Below, one piece after another: positions 27,558 through 36,378 of a DNA stretch of 40,407 bases. A model generated the notes under the pieces. It saw nothing but the letters and a program-made list of their open reading frames with translations. It was not told the origin of the DNA and searched no databases. The stretch covers positions 1-40,407 of the forward strand of contig JAFLST010000025.1 in NCBI GenBank assembly GCA_022510815.1. Reading direction: 5' to 3'. This stretch comes from Christensenellaceae bacterium (lineage in GTDB: Bacteria > Bacillota > Clostridia > Christensenellales > Aristaeellaceae). Both the position numbers and the translations under genes were made by a program. The stretch's first letter is position 1. Each line of letters starts with the position of its first letter.

Positions 27558-27603
27558 ACAAAAAGCAATCACGTTCATCACAAGAATGCGAGGTGTGTTT
27601 ACC

Positions 27604-29769
27604 ATGTCAAAAAACAGGCTTTGGACGATCCTTCTGGCCTTCGCGCTGGCCCTTGTCTGCATCCTTCCCTGCGCGATGGCCGACGAGAACATCGCCATGG
27701 GCGACGAAACCGTGCGCTCCATGTGCTGGCAGGGCGATACGCTCTACATCCTCACCGAAAGCCTCTACCGCTGGCAGCCCGGCGACGCGGCCCCGCAGCC
27801 CGTCTGGCAGGCCGAGGGCATCGACATGATGCGCTACTGGGAGATGCCGCCGGAGGATGAGGAGGAGCTGGCCCTGTGGCGGAAGGCGATCCGCTACGTC
27901 TTCCCCGGCCCTGACGCGCCGCTGGCCCTGCATCCCTACACCGGCGAGCTGTTCACCGTCGGCGAGGACGGATTGACTCTCGTCGCCGCCATTCCCGCGG
28001 AAGGCCGCACCATGGAGCAGGACGGCGAGACGGTTTATCGCAGCGTTCGCGGCGCGGCTGGCAGGGATGGCGTGATCTGGCTGCTGCTGGAAACAGACAC
28101 CTGGGAGGACTGGAGCAAGCGGACCATCCTGCGCTACGACATGGCGAACGGAAGCGTCTCCTCCTTTGACATGAACAACGTCGTGGCCATTGCCGCCGCC
28201 GATGACGGCGCGCTGCTGCTGACCGCTTATCAGGACAACGAGTACGCCTACCTGCTCGTCGACGGTCAAACAGGCGAAGAAACGCGGCGGCTCGACGCTT
28301 CCGTCGAAGGTCATGCTGTCTGGTATGACGGCGGCGTTCTGGAATATCTCGGCGGCGAGCTGCGGGCGTTTGACGGAACCGGCACGAAAAGCGTCAAGGG
28401 CTATGCCCCCGCGGGGAGCTATCTCGGCTATGAATCCGTTGCCTGCTCGGACAGCGGCCTGTGCGCCGTGGAGACCTACGGGTACATATTTGTCCGCGAC
28501 CTGAACCACCCGGCGGAAAAGACGGTTCTGACCATTGCCGGAACCCTGTACCCGGACAGAACCACCGAGTTCTCGCTGGCGAACCCGGACATCGCGGTGG
28601 TGGTGCTGAACGAGTCCGTGCAGCAGGCCGCGCTGACCGGCAGCGCCGACATCTTCGCGGTCAGCACCCCCAACGAGTATGACGAGCCCGGCATGTACGG
28701 CACGCTGGTCAGGCGAGCGGGCCTCGCGCCCATCCCGTCGGACAAGCTGAGCAAGCTGGCCGGGACCTTCTATGACAGCATCCGCAGCGCCATCGCGCCG
28801 CAGGGAGAGCTGCTGGCCCTGCCAACCGCCATCACGACGCAGAGCTGGACGCTGAATGAAACGCTCTGGGAGCAGTTTGAACTCGGCGAGGTGCCGACCA
28901 CCTTCACAGAACTGATGGACACGCTGCAGCGCTGGCAGGACGACTACGCCGACGACAACCCGGACTATGCGCTGGGCGAGCTGCCGACGACGCTGGCGGG
29001 CTGCATCCGGCTCATGATGCGCGAATACATCCTTCAGTGCGGCGACGCGTATCCCGACTTCACCCGGGAGGATTTCCGGCAGGCGGCGCTGGCCATGATC
29101 GCTCACAAGGATACCATCGAGCAGGCGGGCGAGAACTGGGGCATGCCCATCCTGTTCAATTACAGTCTGGGCTTTGGCAAGCAGGGCATCGACAGCGAAA
29201 TGACGCGCATGATGCTCCGGCCCACCGTATCCTCGGACAGCGAGCAGAAGATGGCTGCCACGCTGTACCTGCTGACCATCAGCGCCTCCAGCCAGAATCA
29301 GGAGGCCGCCACCCGCTTCATCGAGTGGTACGCCGATCACATGAGCGCCGAGTTGCGTTACATGCTTGATCCCTCGCAGGACACGCCCCTGCGCGCTGAC
29401 AACTATGAGACCCGCGCCGCCGACCTCAAGGCCCAGAAGGAAGCCATCGAAGCCGCGCTGGCCGAAGCCGACGGCGAAGAAGCCCTTGACCTGCAGGAGC
29501 AGCTCCAGTATCAGGAGGAGCGCATCGCCCGCTGGGAGACCGAAACGGGCTGGATCATCTCGCCGGACAGCCTTGCCAACTACCGCGATGTGGCGGCTCA
29601 TCTGGTCATCCCGTACAACTCCCCGCTGCTGACCAACGAGGGCGGCTTGGCGGCGCTGGATGAGCGCATCGAGCGAGCCTGCGGTCAGGGTCTGACGGAA
29701 GCGTCGCTGGACATTCTGCTCAGGGAGCTGAACAACGTGGCGGAAATGATCATGAAGGAAAACGAATGA
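27604..29769 (+). CDS. secreted protein with beta-propeller-like and solute-binding-like parts
   Basis: A 721-aa protein with signal peptide LWTILLAFALALVCILPCAMA and no lipobox Cys. Residues about 30-310 have repeated W/G/D-rich strands like a beta-propeller (CWQGDTLYILTESLYRW, WYDGGVLEYLGGELRAF). From about 315 it resembles family 1 extracellular solute-binding proteins: TVLTIAGTLYPD, SADIFAVSTPNEYD, LPTAITTQSWTLNETLWEQ. No transporter genes are adjacent; the gene lies 46 nt after the anti-sigma gene and may be a target or sensor partner of the ECF system. GAGGTG precedes the ATG at 27604. Confidence 0.7.
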   Translation: MSKNRLWTILLAFALALVCILPCAMADENIAMGDETVRSMCWQGDTLYILTESLYRWQPGDAAPQPVWQAEGIDMMRYWEMPPEDEEELALWRKAIRYVFPGPDAPLALHPYTGELFTVGEDGLTLVAAIPAEGRTMEQDGETVYRSVRGAAGRDGVIWLLLETDTWEDWSKRTILRYDMANGSVSSFDMNNVVAIAAADDGALLLTAYQDNEYAYLLVDGQTGEETRRLDASVEGHAVWYDGGVLEYLGGELRAFDGTGTKSVKGYAPAGSYLGYESVACSDSGLCAVETYGYIFVRDLNHPAEKTVLTIAGTLYPDRTTEFSLANPDIAVVVLNESVQQAALTGSADIFAVSTPNEYDEPGMYGTLVRRAGLAPIPSDKLSKLAGTFYDSIRSAIAPQGELLALPTAITTQSWTLNETLWEQFELGEVPTTFTELMDTLQRWQDDYADDNPDYALGELPTTLAGCIRLMMREYILQCGDAYPDFTREDFRQAALAMIAHKDTIEQAGENWGMPILFNYSLGFGKQGIDSEMTRMMLRPTVSSDSEQKMAATLYLLTISASSQNQEAATRFIEWYADHMSAELRYMLDPSQDTPLRADNYETRAADLKAQKEAIEAALAEADGEEALDLQEQLQYQEERIARWETETGWIISPDSLANYRDVAAHLVIPYNSPLLTNEGGLAALDERIERACGQGLTEASLDILLRELNNVAEMIMKENE

Positions 29770-29773
29770 CAGC

Positions 29774-29815
29774 AAAACAGGGGTTCTCGCTGCGAGAGCC
29801 CCTGTTTTCTTTATT
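29774..29815 (+). terminator. bidirectional terminator between the secreted-protein gene and polA
   Basis: AAAACAGGGG/CCCCTGTTTT outer stem with inner TCTCGC/GCGAGA, followed by TCTTTATTT. It serves both converging genes; its right end overlaps the last codons of polA. Confidence 0.85.
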
Positions 29816-32381
29816 TGGCTTCGGCCCAGTTGGCACCCTGATGCACGTCCGCCTGCAGGGGCACAGAGAGCGAGATCACGTTCTCCATGCTCTCCCGCAG
29901 CAGCCGCGCCGCGGTCTCGACCTCTTCCGGCGGGCATTCCAGCAGCAGCTCGTCGTGCACCTGAAGAATCAGGCGGCTCTGCAGTCCTTCCCGGCGCAGC
30001 GCCTCGTCCACGCGCACCATCGCCAGCTTGATGATGTCCGCCGCGGTGCCCTGAACCGGCGTGTTCATCGCGGCCCGCTTGCCGAACTCCCGCACCGTGG
30101 CCTGCGACGACTTGAGCTCCGGCAGATACCGCCTGCGGCCCATCATCGTCAGCGCATAGCCCCGCTGCTGCCCGTCCGCCGCCGCGCCGTCCATGAATCG
30201 CTTCACGCCCGGATACTTGGCAAAGTACCGGCTGATGAATTCCTTCGCCTCCTGCTGGCTCACGCCCGTGTTGCGCGCCAGCCCGAAGCCGCTGATGCCA
30301 TAGATCAGGCCGAAATTGACCGCCTTGGCCCGGGAGCGCAGGGTGCCGTCAACCCACTCCAGCGGCACGTCGAAGATCTCGCTGGCGGTGCGGGCATGGA
30401 CGTCCTGTCCGGTCTGGAAGGCCTCCACCAGCGCCGCGTCGCCGGAAAAATGCGCCATCAGCCGCAGCTCGATCTGGCTGTAGTCCGCGTCCAGCAGCAC
30501 CCAGCCTTCGCGCGGCAGGAACGCCCGGCGAATCTCCCGGCCCTCGGCTGTGCGCACCGGGATGTTCTGCAGGTTCGGCTCCGAGGAGGAGATGCGCCCC
30601 GTGGCCGTCGCCACCTGATCGAAGTAGCTGTGCACCCGGCCCGACGGCTCCGTCAGCCGCATCAGCCCCTCGACGTAGGTGCTGTTCAGCTTGGTGAGCT
30701 GCCTGTAGCGCAGGAGCGGCTCGATCACCTCCGGCGCGATATCCCGCAGCTTGTCCAGCGTCTCCGCGTCGGTGGAATAGCCCCGCTGCGTCTTGCGGCC
30801 ATGGGGCAGCTTCAGCTCCTCAAAGAGCACCGCGCCGAGCTGCTGCGGGCTGTTCAGGTTGAAGGGCTTGCCGCCGCAGGCCTTGTATACCTGCGCCTTG
30901 CAGTCCTCGATCTCCGCCACATACCGCTCGCCGAGCTGCTTCAGGAACGCCGTGTCCACCGTGAATCCAGCCTCCTCCATGCGGTAGAGCACCAGCGACA
31001 GCGGCATCTCCACGTCCCGCATCAGGTGACCCATCTGGTCGGCCTCAATGCGCTTCTGCTGCCACGAGGCCAGCGAAAGCAGCCCCCGGGCGTCCTCCGG
31101 CAGCTCCCCGCGCAGGGCGGCAAAGCTGTAGCTCTTTTCCTGCGGGTTGATGAGGTACGCGCCCAGCATGGCGTCCCACGCAAACCGCTCCGGCTGAGGC
31201 AGGGCATACTTCCGCAGCGTGTGCAGCAGCCGCTTGCCGTCATGGACGACGGTCTCGTGGGCCGCGACGTCAGGGGCAACGGCGGACAGCGCCTCGACCG
31301 GGTCAAGGCCGGGGTTGAGCAGATCGCCCCCCAGCACCGCCGCGCAGCAGCGCCCGTCCTGCCCCGCCAGCGACATCGCGTCATCGGTCATGTACAGCGC
31401 CAGAGGCCGCGCATTCTCCGGGACAGCCGCCAGCCATGCCGTCAGCGCCCCGGAATCGGCAATGGACGCGGGTTCCTCAAAGGCCAGCAGCGCGGGCGCG
31501 TCGGTCTCCGCCGCGGCCTGATTCTCCGGGTTCTCACTGATGCGGCGAATGATCGCGTTGAGCCGCAGCTTTTTCAGCGCCGGCACAGCCTGCCTGAAGT
31601 CAGGCATGGAACAGTCGGACAGCTTCCACTGGATGGGCGCGTCCCGGCGGATGGTGGCGAGGTCCTTGCACATCCGCGCCTGATCCGCCCACGCGGCGAG
31701 CTTTTCGCCCAGCTTGCCCTTGACCTCGCCCGCGTGGTCGAGGACGTTCTCAAGGGTGCCGTACTGCTGGAGCAGCTTGACCGCCGTCTTGTCGCCCACG
31801 CCGGGGATGCCGGGGATGTTGTCGCTGCTGTCCCCCGCGAGGCCCTTCCAGTCAGTGACCTGCTCGGGCGAGAAGCCGTACTCCTCATGGACAGTCGCGG
31901 GGGTGAAACGCGTGGTCTCGCTGATGCCCTTGCGGGTGAACATGAGCTCCGTCCCGCTGCCCACGAGCTGCAGCGCGTCCCGGTCGCCGGTGAGCAGCAG
32001 CGGCGCTACGCCCGCGTCCACGCCCAGCCGCGAGATGGTGCCCAGCAGATCGTCAGCTTCCCAGCCCTCGACAGCGTACCAGCGCACGCCCATGTCGGTG
32101 AGCAGGCTGCGGATGGTCTCGAACTGCTGGCGCAGCTCCGGCGGCGTGGCGGAGCGGCCTGCCTTATATTCGGCGTAGGCGTTATGGCGGAAAGTCGGGC
32201 CGTGCTCGTCAAAGCACACGGCGATATAGCGCACATCCTCCTCCTTGATGACCTTGAGCAGCATGTTCAGGAAGCCATAGATGGCGTTGGTGTAGGTGCC
32301 CTCGCTGTCCATCAGCGGCAGGGCATGGAACGCCCGGTGCATCAGGCTGTTGCCGTCGACGATGAGGAAGGTGTCCCGCAT
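29811..32381 (-). CDS. polA: DNA polymerase I
   Basis: An 856-aa protein. The 5'-3' nuclease domain is at residues 1-290 (LIVDGNSLMHRAFHA, VEGWEADDLLGT, GLAGDSSDNIPGIPGVGDKTA). The polymerase domain is at about 480-856, with motif A LDADYSQIELRLMAH, motif B RSRAKAVNFGLIYGISG and motif C LQVHDELLLE. The middle 3'-5' exonuclease region keeps the fold-like length but lacks the DxE and YxxxD metal motifs (it reads ALLAFEEPASIADS), so proofreading is probably lost, as in many Firmicutes. AAGGAGG lies 8 nt before the ATG at 32379-32381. Confidence 0.96.
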   Translation of the reverse strand: MRDTFLIVDGNSLMHRAFHALPLMDSEGTYTNAIYGFLNMLLKVIKEEDVRYIAVCFDEHGPTFRHNAYAEYKAGRSATPPELRQQFETIRSLLTDMGVRWYAVEGWEADDLLGTISRLGVDAGVAPLLLTGDRDALQLVGSGTELMFTRKGISETTRFTPATVHEEYGFSPEQVTDWKGLAGDSSDNIPGIPGVGDKTAVKLLQQYGTLENVLDHAGEVKGKLGEKLAAWADQARMCKDLATIRRDAPIQWKLSDCSMPDFRQAVPALKKLRLNAIIRRISENPENQAAAETDAPALLAFEEPASIADSGALTAWLAAVPENARPLALYMTDDAMSLAGQDGRCCAAVLGGDLLNPGLDPVEALSAVAPDVAAHETVVHDGKRLLHTLRKYALPQPERFAWDAMLGAYLINPQEKSYSFAALRGELPEDARGLLSLASWQQKRIEADQMGHLMRDVEMPLSLVLYRMEEAGFTVDTAFLKQLGERYVAEIEDCKAQVYKACGGKPFNLNSPQQLGAVLFEELKLPHGRKTQRGYSTDAETLDKLRDIAPEVIEPLLRYRQLTKLNSTYVEGLMRLTEPSGRVHSYFDQVATATGRISSSEPNLQNIPVRTAEGREIRRAFLPREGWVLLDADYSQIELRLMAHFSGDAALVEAFQTGQDVHARTASEIFDVPLEWVDGTLRSRAKAVNFGLIYGISGFGLARNTGVSQQEAKEFISRYFAKYPGVKRFMDGAAADGQQRGYALTMMGRRRYLPELKSSQATVREFGKRAAMNTPVQGTAADIIKLAMVRVDEALRREGLQSRLILQVHDELLLECPPEEVETAARLLRESMENVISLSVPLQADVHQGANWAEAK

Positions 32382-32415
32382 ATCGCAAACCTCCTTGAGG
32401 GATATTTCTGCTTTC

Positions 32416-32443
32416 AGTATACCACAAATTTGGGATTGAACAA
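32416..32443 (-). promoter_or_regulatory. promoter of polA
   Basis: Minus strand: TTGTTC, 16 nt, TATACT with extended TG. The leader is about 28 nt. Confidence 0.55.
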
Positions 32444-32529
32444 GCGAACAGCACCTGTTTTCTTGGAAAGCCCTTCTTTTTTCATTCCTTACCCGGCAAG
32501 GGAATAAGCAAAACAAAAAAGCTGTTTTT

Positions 32530-32740
32530 CAACGGCCTCAGGGTGTCGAAAAAGGCAGGCCTTTTTCGAGGATAGCAGTCCATGTCGATCCGATACCAGA
32601 CCGCCATGGACTGTAAGGCAGCGTTTTGTGCCAAAACGCGCGCAACCTGACGCGTATGTCGTCAGGTTTCGATGGAAAGTCGAAGGGGCTGCGGTCCCTC
32701 CGACGCCTCCCATGGGTTTTTCGACAGTCTGAAGCCGTTT
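32530..32740. repeat. hairpin-chain element with 27-bp imperfect terminal inverted repeats
   Basis: About 210 bp bounded by 32530-32556 and 32714-32740, which match inverted at 21 of 27 positions and share TGTCGAAAAA. Inside are four perfect stems: TCGAAAAAGGC (32546-32569), CAGTCCATG (32576-32613, 20-nt loop), GCGTTTTG (32621-32639) and AACCTGACG (32644-32668). It codes for nothing recognisable. It could be a MITE or REP-like repeat, or a structured RNA. Confidence 0.6.
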
Positions 32741-32752
32741 CACAACGGCCTT

Positions 32753-32963
32753 TTACTGAGTGTCCTCGTCAGGACGATATTCAAACAAATCACCGGGCTG
32801 GCAATTGAGCGTAGCGCAAAGCTTGTCCAGCACGTCAACAGGTATGTGCTTTGCCTGTGCACATGGCCGAGATAGTCGGCTGCCTGATATCCGTTTCAAT
32901 TGACAATTGCATCTGTGTCATCTCACGCATGGCAAGATACATTTTCAAATGACACTTAATCAC
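32753..32963 (-). pseudogene. XRE-type regulator, frameshifted
   Basis: GTG start, then IKCHLKMYLAMREMTQMQLS and ETDIRQPTISAMCTGKA. A single-base frameshift near 32845 changes frame to KHIPVDVLDKLCATLNCQPGDLFEYRPDEDTQ and a stop. It aligns over its length with the intact 76-aa regulator at 16075-16305 (shared LNCQPGD), with the HTH in the first frame. A hairpin GCCGTT/AACGGC follows the stop. A sequencing error cannot be excluded. Confidence 0.65.
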
Positions 32964-33067
32964 GCCGACCACCGCCTTTCGCGCCTCATAATAGCAGGCA
33001 CCGGTGCCTCTAACAATGAGATATTCGTATCGTCCATCTCAATTTCGCATTTTTATACAATATTCGA

Positions 33068-33096
33068 TTGATAATATGCGAAAATCGTTGCATATT
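33068..33096 (+). promoter_or_regulatory. promoter with overlapping inverted repeat, 93-aa gene
   Basis: TTGATA, 17 nt, CATATT. The inverted repeat AATATGC (33073-33079) / GCATATT (33090-33096) overlaps both promoter boxes and may be the operator of the neighbouring XRE gene. Confidence 0.5.
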
Positions 33097-33125
33097 CGCT
33101 TGGCCAAACAACAGGAGGACGCCTT

Positions 33126-33407
33126 ATGCCAACCAACCCTGATCTCAAAACATCCGATTACATTACATCCACCGGGATTGCGCTCCAGGACCTTCGCCTG
33201 CTGGTTGAAGGGGCCGTGCACCTCTACAACGAGGAAACCACGCCTCTTTTCCGTCCGGCAATGACCCACGACCACGATATTCCCGCGCAGTCATTTGCTT
33301 CCGTCGGCGAGGCGCTATACCTCCTGCGCGACCGAATCGGCACCATGCAGCAGGCTTATATCGCAGAAATCAAGCGTCAGGATTCCGGGACAGCCGCCTT
33401 GTCCTGA
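33126..33407 (+). CDS. unknown 93-aa soluble protein
   Basis: A 93-aa protein with no recognised family. It has STGIALQDLRLLVEGAVHLY and SVGEALYLLRDRIGTMQQAY, mostly helical, with no membrane part. AGGAGG lies 7 nt before the ATG and a promoter is close, so it is very likely translated. Its last 31 nt overlap the 3' end of the convergent MATE gene. Confidence 0.7.
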   Translation: MPTNPDLKTSDYITSTGIALQDLRLLVEGAVHLYNEETTPLFRPAMTHDHDIPAQSFASVGEALYLLRDRIGTMQQAYIAEIKRQDSGTAALS

Positions 33408-34774
33408 CCCGAATCCTCCCTGTCCGGCATGGCCTTCATCTGCCGCAGCACGCCCGTGACAATCACGATCGTCAGTCCAAGGGTCAGCACATCCGCAATC
33501 GGCTGGGCCATCTGAATTCCCAGCAGCCCGAACACCGACGGGAGAATCAGCAGCATGGGGATCAGGAACAGCCCCTGCCGCGCGATGCTGATGATGGTCG
33601 AGCGCACGCCGTAGCCAATGGACTGGGTGAACATGTTGCTCATCACGATGAAGCCCCACAGCGGGATGGTCGAGAGCTGCAGGCGCAGGGCCAGCGTGCC
33701 GATGCGGATGACCTCCGGGTCCTCCCGGCGGAACACGGTCACGATGGGCCCGGCGAAGGCGAAGGAAATCGCGCCCAGCACCAGCAGGATGACCGTCGAC
33801 ACCTTCACGCAGAACCAGAAGGACTCCCGCACGCGCTTGTACTTGCCCGCGCCGTAGCAGAAGCCGCACACCGGCTGGAAGCCCTGACCGAAGCCGATGA
33901 CCGTCGAGTTCACGAACATGATGAACCGGCTGCAGATCGACATGGCGGCAATCGCCGGGTCGCCGTAAACGCCCGCGGCGTTGTTGAGCAGGATGGTCGA
34001 CACGCTGGCGATGCCCTGCCGGCCAAGGGACGGGAAGCCGTTATAGAGGATGCGGCCGTACATCTTCGCGGTGGGCTTGAAGCGCCGGGGCGTGATGGTG
34101 ATGGCGTCCTTGTGCAGGGTGCACTGGAGCAGCAGGATGATGAAGCTGATCGCCTGCGAGATGGCCGTGGCGATGGCCGCGCCCGCGATGCCCATACGGA
34201 AGCCGAAGATCAGCAGCGGGTCGAGCAGCATGTTCAGGATGCCGCCGGAGGTGATGCCGATCATGCCGTACATCGCCAGTCCCTGAAAGCGCAGGAGATT
34301 ATTGAGCACCAGAGAGCCCATCATGAACGGCGCGGCATAGAAGATGTACATCGCGTAGGAGCGGGCATAGGGGGCGATGGTCTCCGTCGCGCCGAGGAAG
34401 CGCACGAGGCCATTGATGCTCAGGTTGCCGAGGATCGTGATCACCAGCCCGGTGCCCACCGCCGTGAAGAAACCTACAGAGCAGTAGGTCTGCGCCTCGT
34501 CGACGTTGCCCGCGCCCAGCGCCCGGCTGACATTGGTGCCGCTGCCCATGCCGATGGTAAAGGCAATGGCCTGAATGATCGCCATCGCGGAGAAGATCAC
34601 GCCCACCGCGCCGGAGGCCGAGGTGCTGATCTGGCTGACGAAATAAGTGTCGGCAATGTTGTAGATATTGGTAATCAGCATGGAGAAGATCGTGGGAATC
34701 GCCAGCCGGGGGATGACCCGGCTGATGGGCGCCGACCGCATCATTTCAGCGCGCTGAGCGGCAGTCATTTTCAT
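33377..34774 (-). CDS. MATE-family multidrug exporter
   Basis: A 465-aa integral membrane protein with about 12 helices. The N-terminal half starts PRLAIPTIFSMLITNIYNIADTYFVSQ, and a second repeat begins near GFPSLGRQGIASVSTILLNN. Typical of clostridial NorM/DinF-like cation-coupled drug exporters; substrate unknown. AAAGGA lies 10 nt before the ATG at 34772-34774. Confidence 0.9.
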   Translation of the reverse strand: MKMTAAQRAEMMRSAPISRVIPRLAIPTIFSMLITNIYNIADTYFVSQISTSASGAVGVIFSAMAIIQAIAFTIGMGSGTNVSRALGAGNVDEAQTYCSVGFFTAVGTGLVITILGNLSINGLVRFLGATETIAPYARSYAMYIFYAAPFMMGSLVLNNLLRFQGLAMYGMIGITSGGILNMLLDPLLIFGFRMGIAGAAIATAISQAISFIILLLQCTLHKDAITITPRRFKPTAKMYGRILYNGFPSLGRQGIASVSTILLNNAAGVYGDPAIAAMSICSRFIMFVNSTVIGFGQGFQPVCGFCYGAGKYKRVRESFWFCVKVSTVILLVLGAISFAFAGPIVTVFRREDPEVIRIGTLALRLQLSTIPLWGFIVMSNMFTQSIGYGVRSTIISIARQGLFLIPMLLILPSVFGLLGIQMAQPIADVLTLGLTIVIVTGVLRQMKAMPDREDSGQDKAAVPES

Positions 34775-34942
34775 CTTGCGTCTGTCCTTTCCATATTAAA
34801 CATGATGATGATTCGACAAAAAGGCGAGAATTCCTTGTCTGAGGACGCAATTGCCTCCGGTCTCCCCTGTCCTATGCGGCGCGGGCGGTCCGGTGCGGCA
34901 TCCGACACGTTTGTATAAACTTTGCATTTCTTCCCCGTTTTC

Positions 34943-34971
34943 TTGACAAGAGGGGGTGGCTGTGCTATCAT
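34943..34971 (+). promoter_or_regulatory. strong promoter of the M20 peptidase/peptide-uptake operon
   Basis: TTGACA, 17 nt, TATCAT. The start near 34978 gives a leader of about 215 nt that contains a short ORF and mutually exclusive hairpins. Confidence 0.75.
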
Positions 34972-35002
34972 TTGCCTGTTATTCCGCACGGAACGGAAAG
35001 GA

Positions 35003-35160
35003 GGCGCAGGAGATGATGCTGTGTACCATGTGTGCCATGCAGATGAAACGCTGCCTGCGCGCGCATCCCGGGCCGAAGGAATGACAGGAAGAGAACTGCT
35101 CACGGAACGGAGAGGCGCGGCGCAGGGGCATCGACGCGATGCAGCCCGGCAGTCTGCGCC
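35003..35160 (+). promoter_or_regulatory. attenuator-like leader region
   Basis: Four complementary segments: GGCGCAGG (35003-35010), CCTGCGC (35054-35060), GGCGCAGG (35119-35126) and CTGCGCC (35154-35160). Segment 2 can pair with 1 or 3, and segment 4 with 3 or 1. Pair 3-4 encloses a perfect GCATCG/CGATGC stem and is followed by TTTGTT, a weak terminator tail. The leader ORF lies across segments 1-2. Confidence 0.45.
35013..35084 (+). CDS. Cys/Met-rich leader peptide
   Basis: A 23-aa ORF, MMLCTMCAMQMKRCLRAHP then GPKE, with five Met and three Cys. GGAGG and AGGAG precede the ATG. It has the size and position of an attenuation leader peptide whose translation would depend on Cys- or Met-tRNA charging. 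No family recognised; translation is inferred. Confidence 0.45.
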   Translation: MMLCTMCAMQMKRCLRAHPGPKE

Positions 35161-35192
35161 TTTGTTATGTCCCGATAAAGGAGGAAACGCCC

Positions 35193-36329
35193 ATGTCCTG
35201 CACCCCTGAGCGGCTCACGGAGCTGCTTGAATGGTTCCACAGCCACCCGGAACTGGCCTATGAGGAGCGGGAGACCACCGCGAAGATTCGCGAGGTGCTG
35301 GAGGGCGCGGGCATCCCCGTGCTCTGCAGCGGCCTTGAAACAGGGCTCATCGCGGTCATCGAGGGCGGCAGGCCGGGCCCGGTGATCGGCCTGCGGGCGG
35401 ATATCGACGCGCTGCCCGTGCAGGAGGAATCCGGCCTCCCCTACGCATCCTGCTATCCGGGCCGGATGCACGCCTGCGGCCACGACTTCCACACCGTCAT
35501 GCTGCTGGGCGCGGCGCTCATGCTCAAGGAGCGTCAGGCGGAGCTGCCCGGCACGGTCAAGCTGATTTTCCAGCCGGCGGAGGAGATCGACAGCGGCGCG
35601 CGCAAGGTGATCGCCACCGGGCTGCTGGAGGACTGCAGGCTGTTCCTCGCGGGCCACACCTATCCGCAGTTCGAGGCGGGCACCGTCGGCATCAAGGAAG
35701 GGCCCGTCATGGCGGCGGTGGACCGGTTTGAGGTCATCATCCGGGGTCTGGGCTGCCACGCCGGACAGCCCGCGAAGGGCGTTGATCCCATCGTGGTTCA
35801 GGCCGCGATCGTGCAGAGCCTGCAGACCGTCGTCAGCCGGAACATGGATCCCTTCACGCCCCGGGTCATCAGCATCACCCATGTCGAGGCAGGCACCACA
35901 TGGAACGTCATCCCCGAGACCGCCCGGCTGGAGGGCACTGTCCGCACGCTGAACGCGCAGCAGCGAGCCCTGGCTGAGGAGCGCTTCCGCAGCCTTGTCA
36001 CGGGCATCGCGGCGGCTTACGGCGCGGAGGCGGACATCCGCTGGACGCACGGCTCCGGCGCAGTCATCAACGACGAAAAGCTGTGTATCCTTGCAAGGGA
36101 GACCGCCCGCGAGATGGGGCTCACCGTCGACCGGCAGGAGGACACCATGGGCGGCGAGGACTTCTCCTGCTATCTGGAGAACCGCCCCGGCCTGTTTGTG
36201 CGGGTCGGCACCGGCGGCGGCTGGCCCGGTCATCACCCGAAGTTCAACGTTGACCCTGCGGCGCTGGAACCCGCCGCCCGATTCTTCGCCACTCTGGCAC
36301 ATAAGTGCCTGATGGAAACCCCGGCCTGA
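35193..36329 (+). CDS. M20-family metallopeptidase/amidohydrolase
   Basis: A 378-aa zinc-dependent amidohydrolase (M20D: hippurate hydrolase, N-acyl-amino-acid deacylase). Motifs: GLRADIDALPVQE, MHACGHDFHT with metal-binding Cys/His/Asp, FQPAEEIDSGARK with the catalytic Glu pair, dimerisation domain DRFEVIIRGLGCHAGQPAKGVDP, and GGEDFSCYLE. AAAGGAGG lies 8 nt before the ATG at 35193. It heads a peptide transporter operon, so it probably releases an amino acid from an imported acyl- or peptide conjugate. The Cys/Met leader hints at a sulfur amino acid substrate (inference). Confidence 0.9.
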   Translation: MSCTPERLTELLEWFHSHPELAYEERETTAKIREVLEGAGIPVLCSGLETGLIAVIEGGRPGPVIGLRADIDALPVQEESGLPYASCYPGRMHACGHDFHTVMLLGAALMLKERQAELPGTVKLIFQPAEEIDSGARKVIATGLLEDCRLFLAGHTYPQFEAGTVGIKEGPVMAAVDRFEVIIRGLGCHAGQPAKGVDPIVVQAAIVQSLQTVVSRNMDPFTPRVISITHVEAGTTWNVIPETARLEGTVRTLNAQQRALAEERFRSLVTGIAAAYGAEADIRWTHGSGAVINDEKLCILARETAREMGLTVDRQEDTMGGEDFSCYLENRPGLFVRVGTGGGWPGHHPKFNVDPAALEPAARFFATLAHKCLMETPA

Positions 36330-36378
36330 CAGCCCGGATATCTTCTCCCCGATCTTATTTCAAGGAGGAAGGCTTATC

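Noticed and set aside
29766-32507. A 913-codon plus-strand frame opposite polA, and similar frames opposite the SBP gene (36355-38271) and others.
   Set aside because: Antisense shadows with no start signals or recognisable domains.
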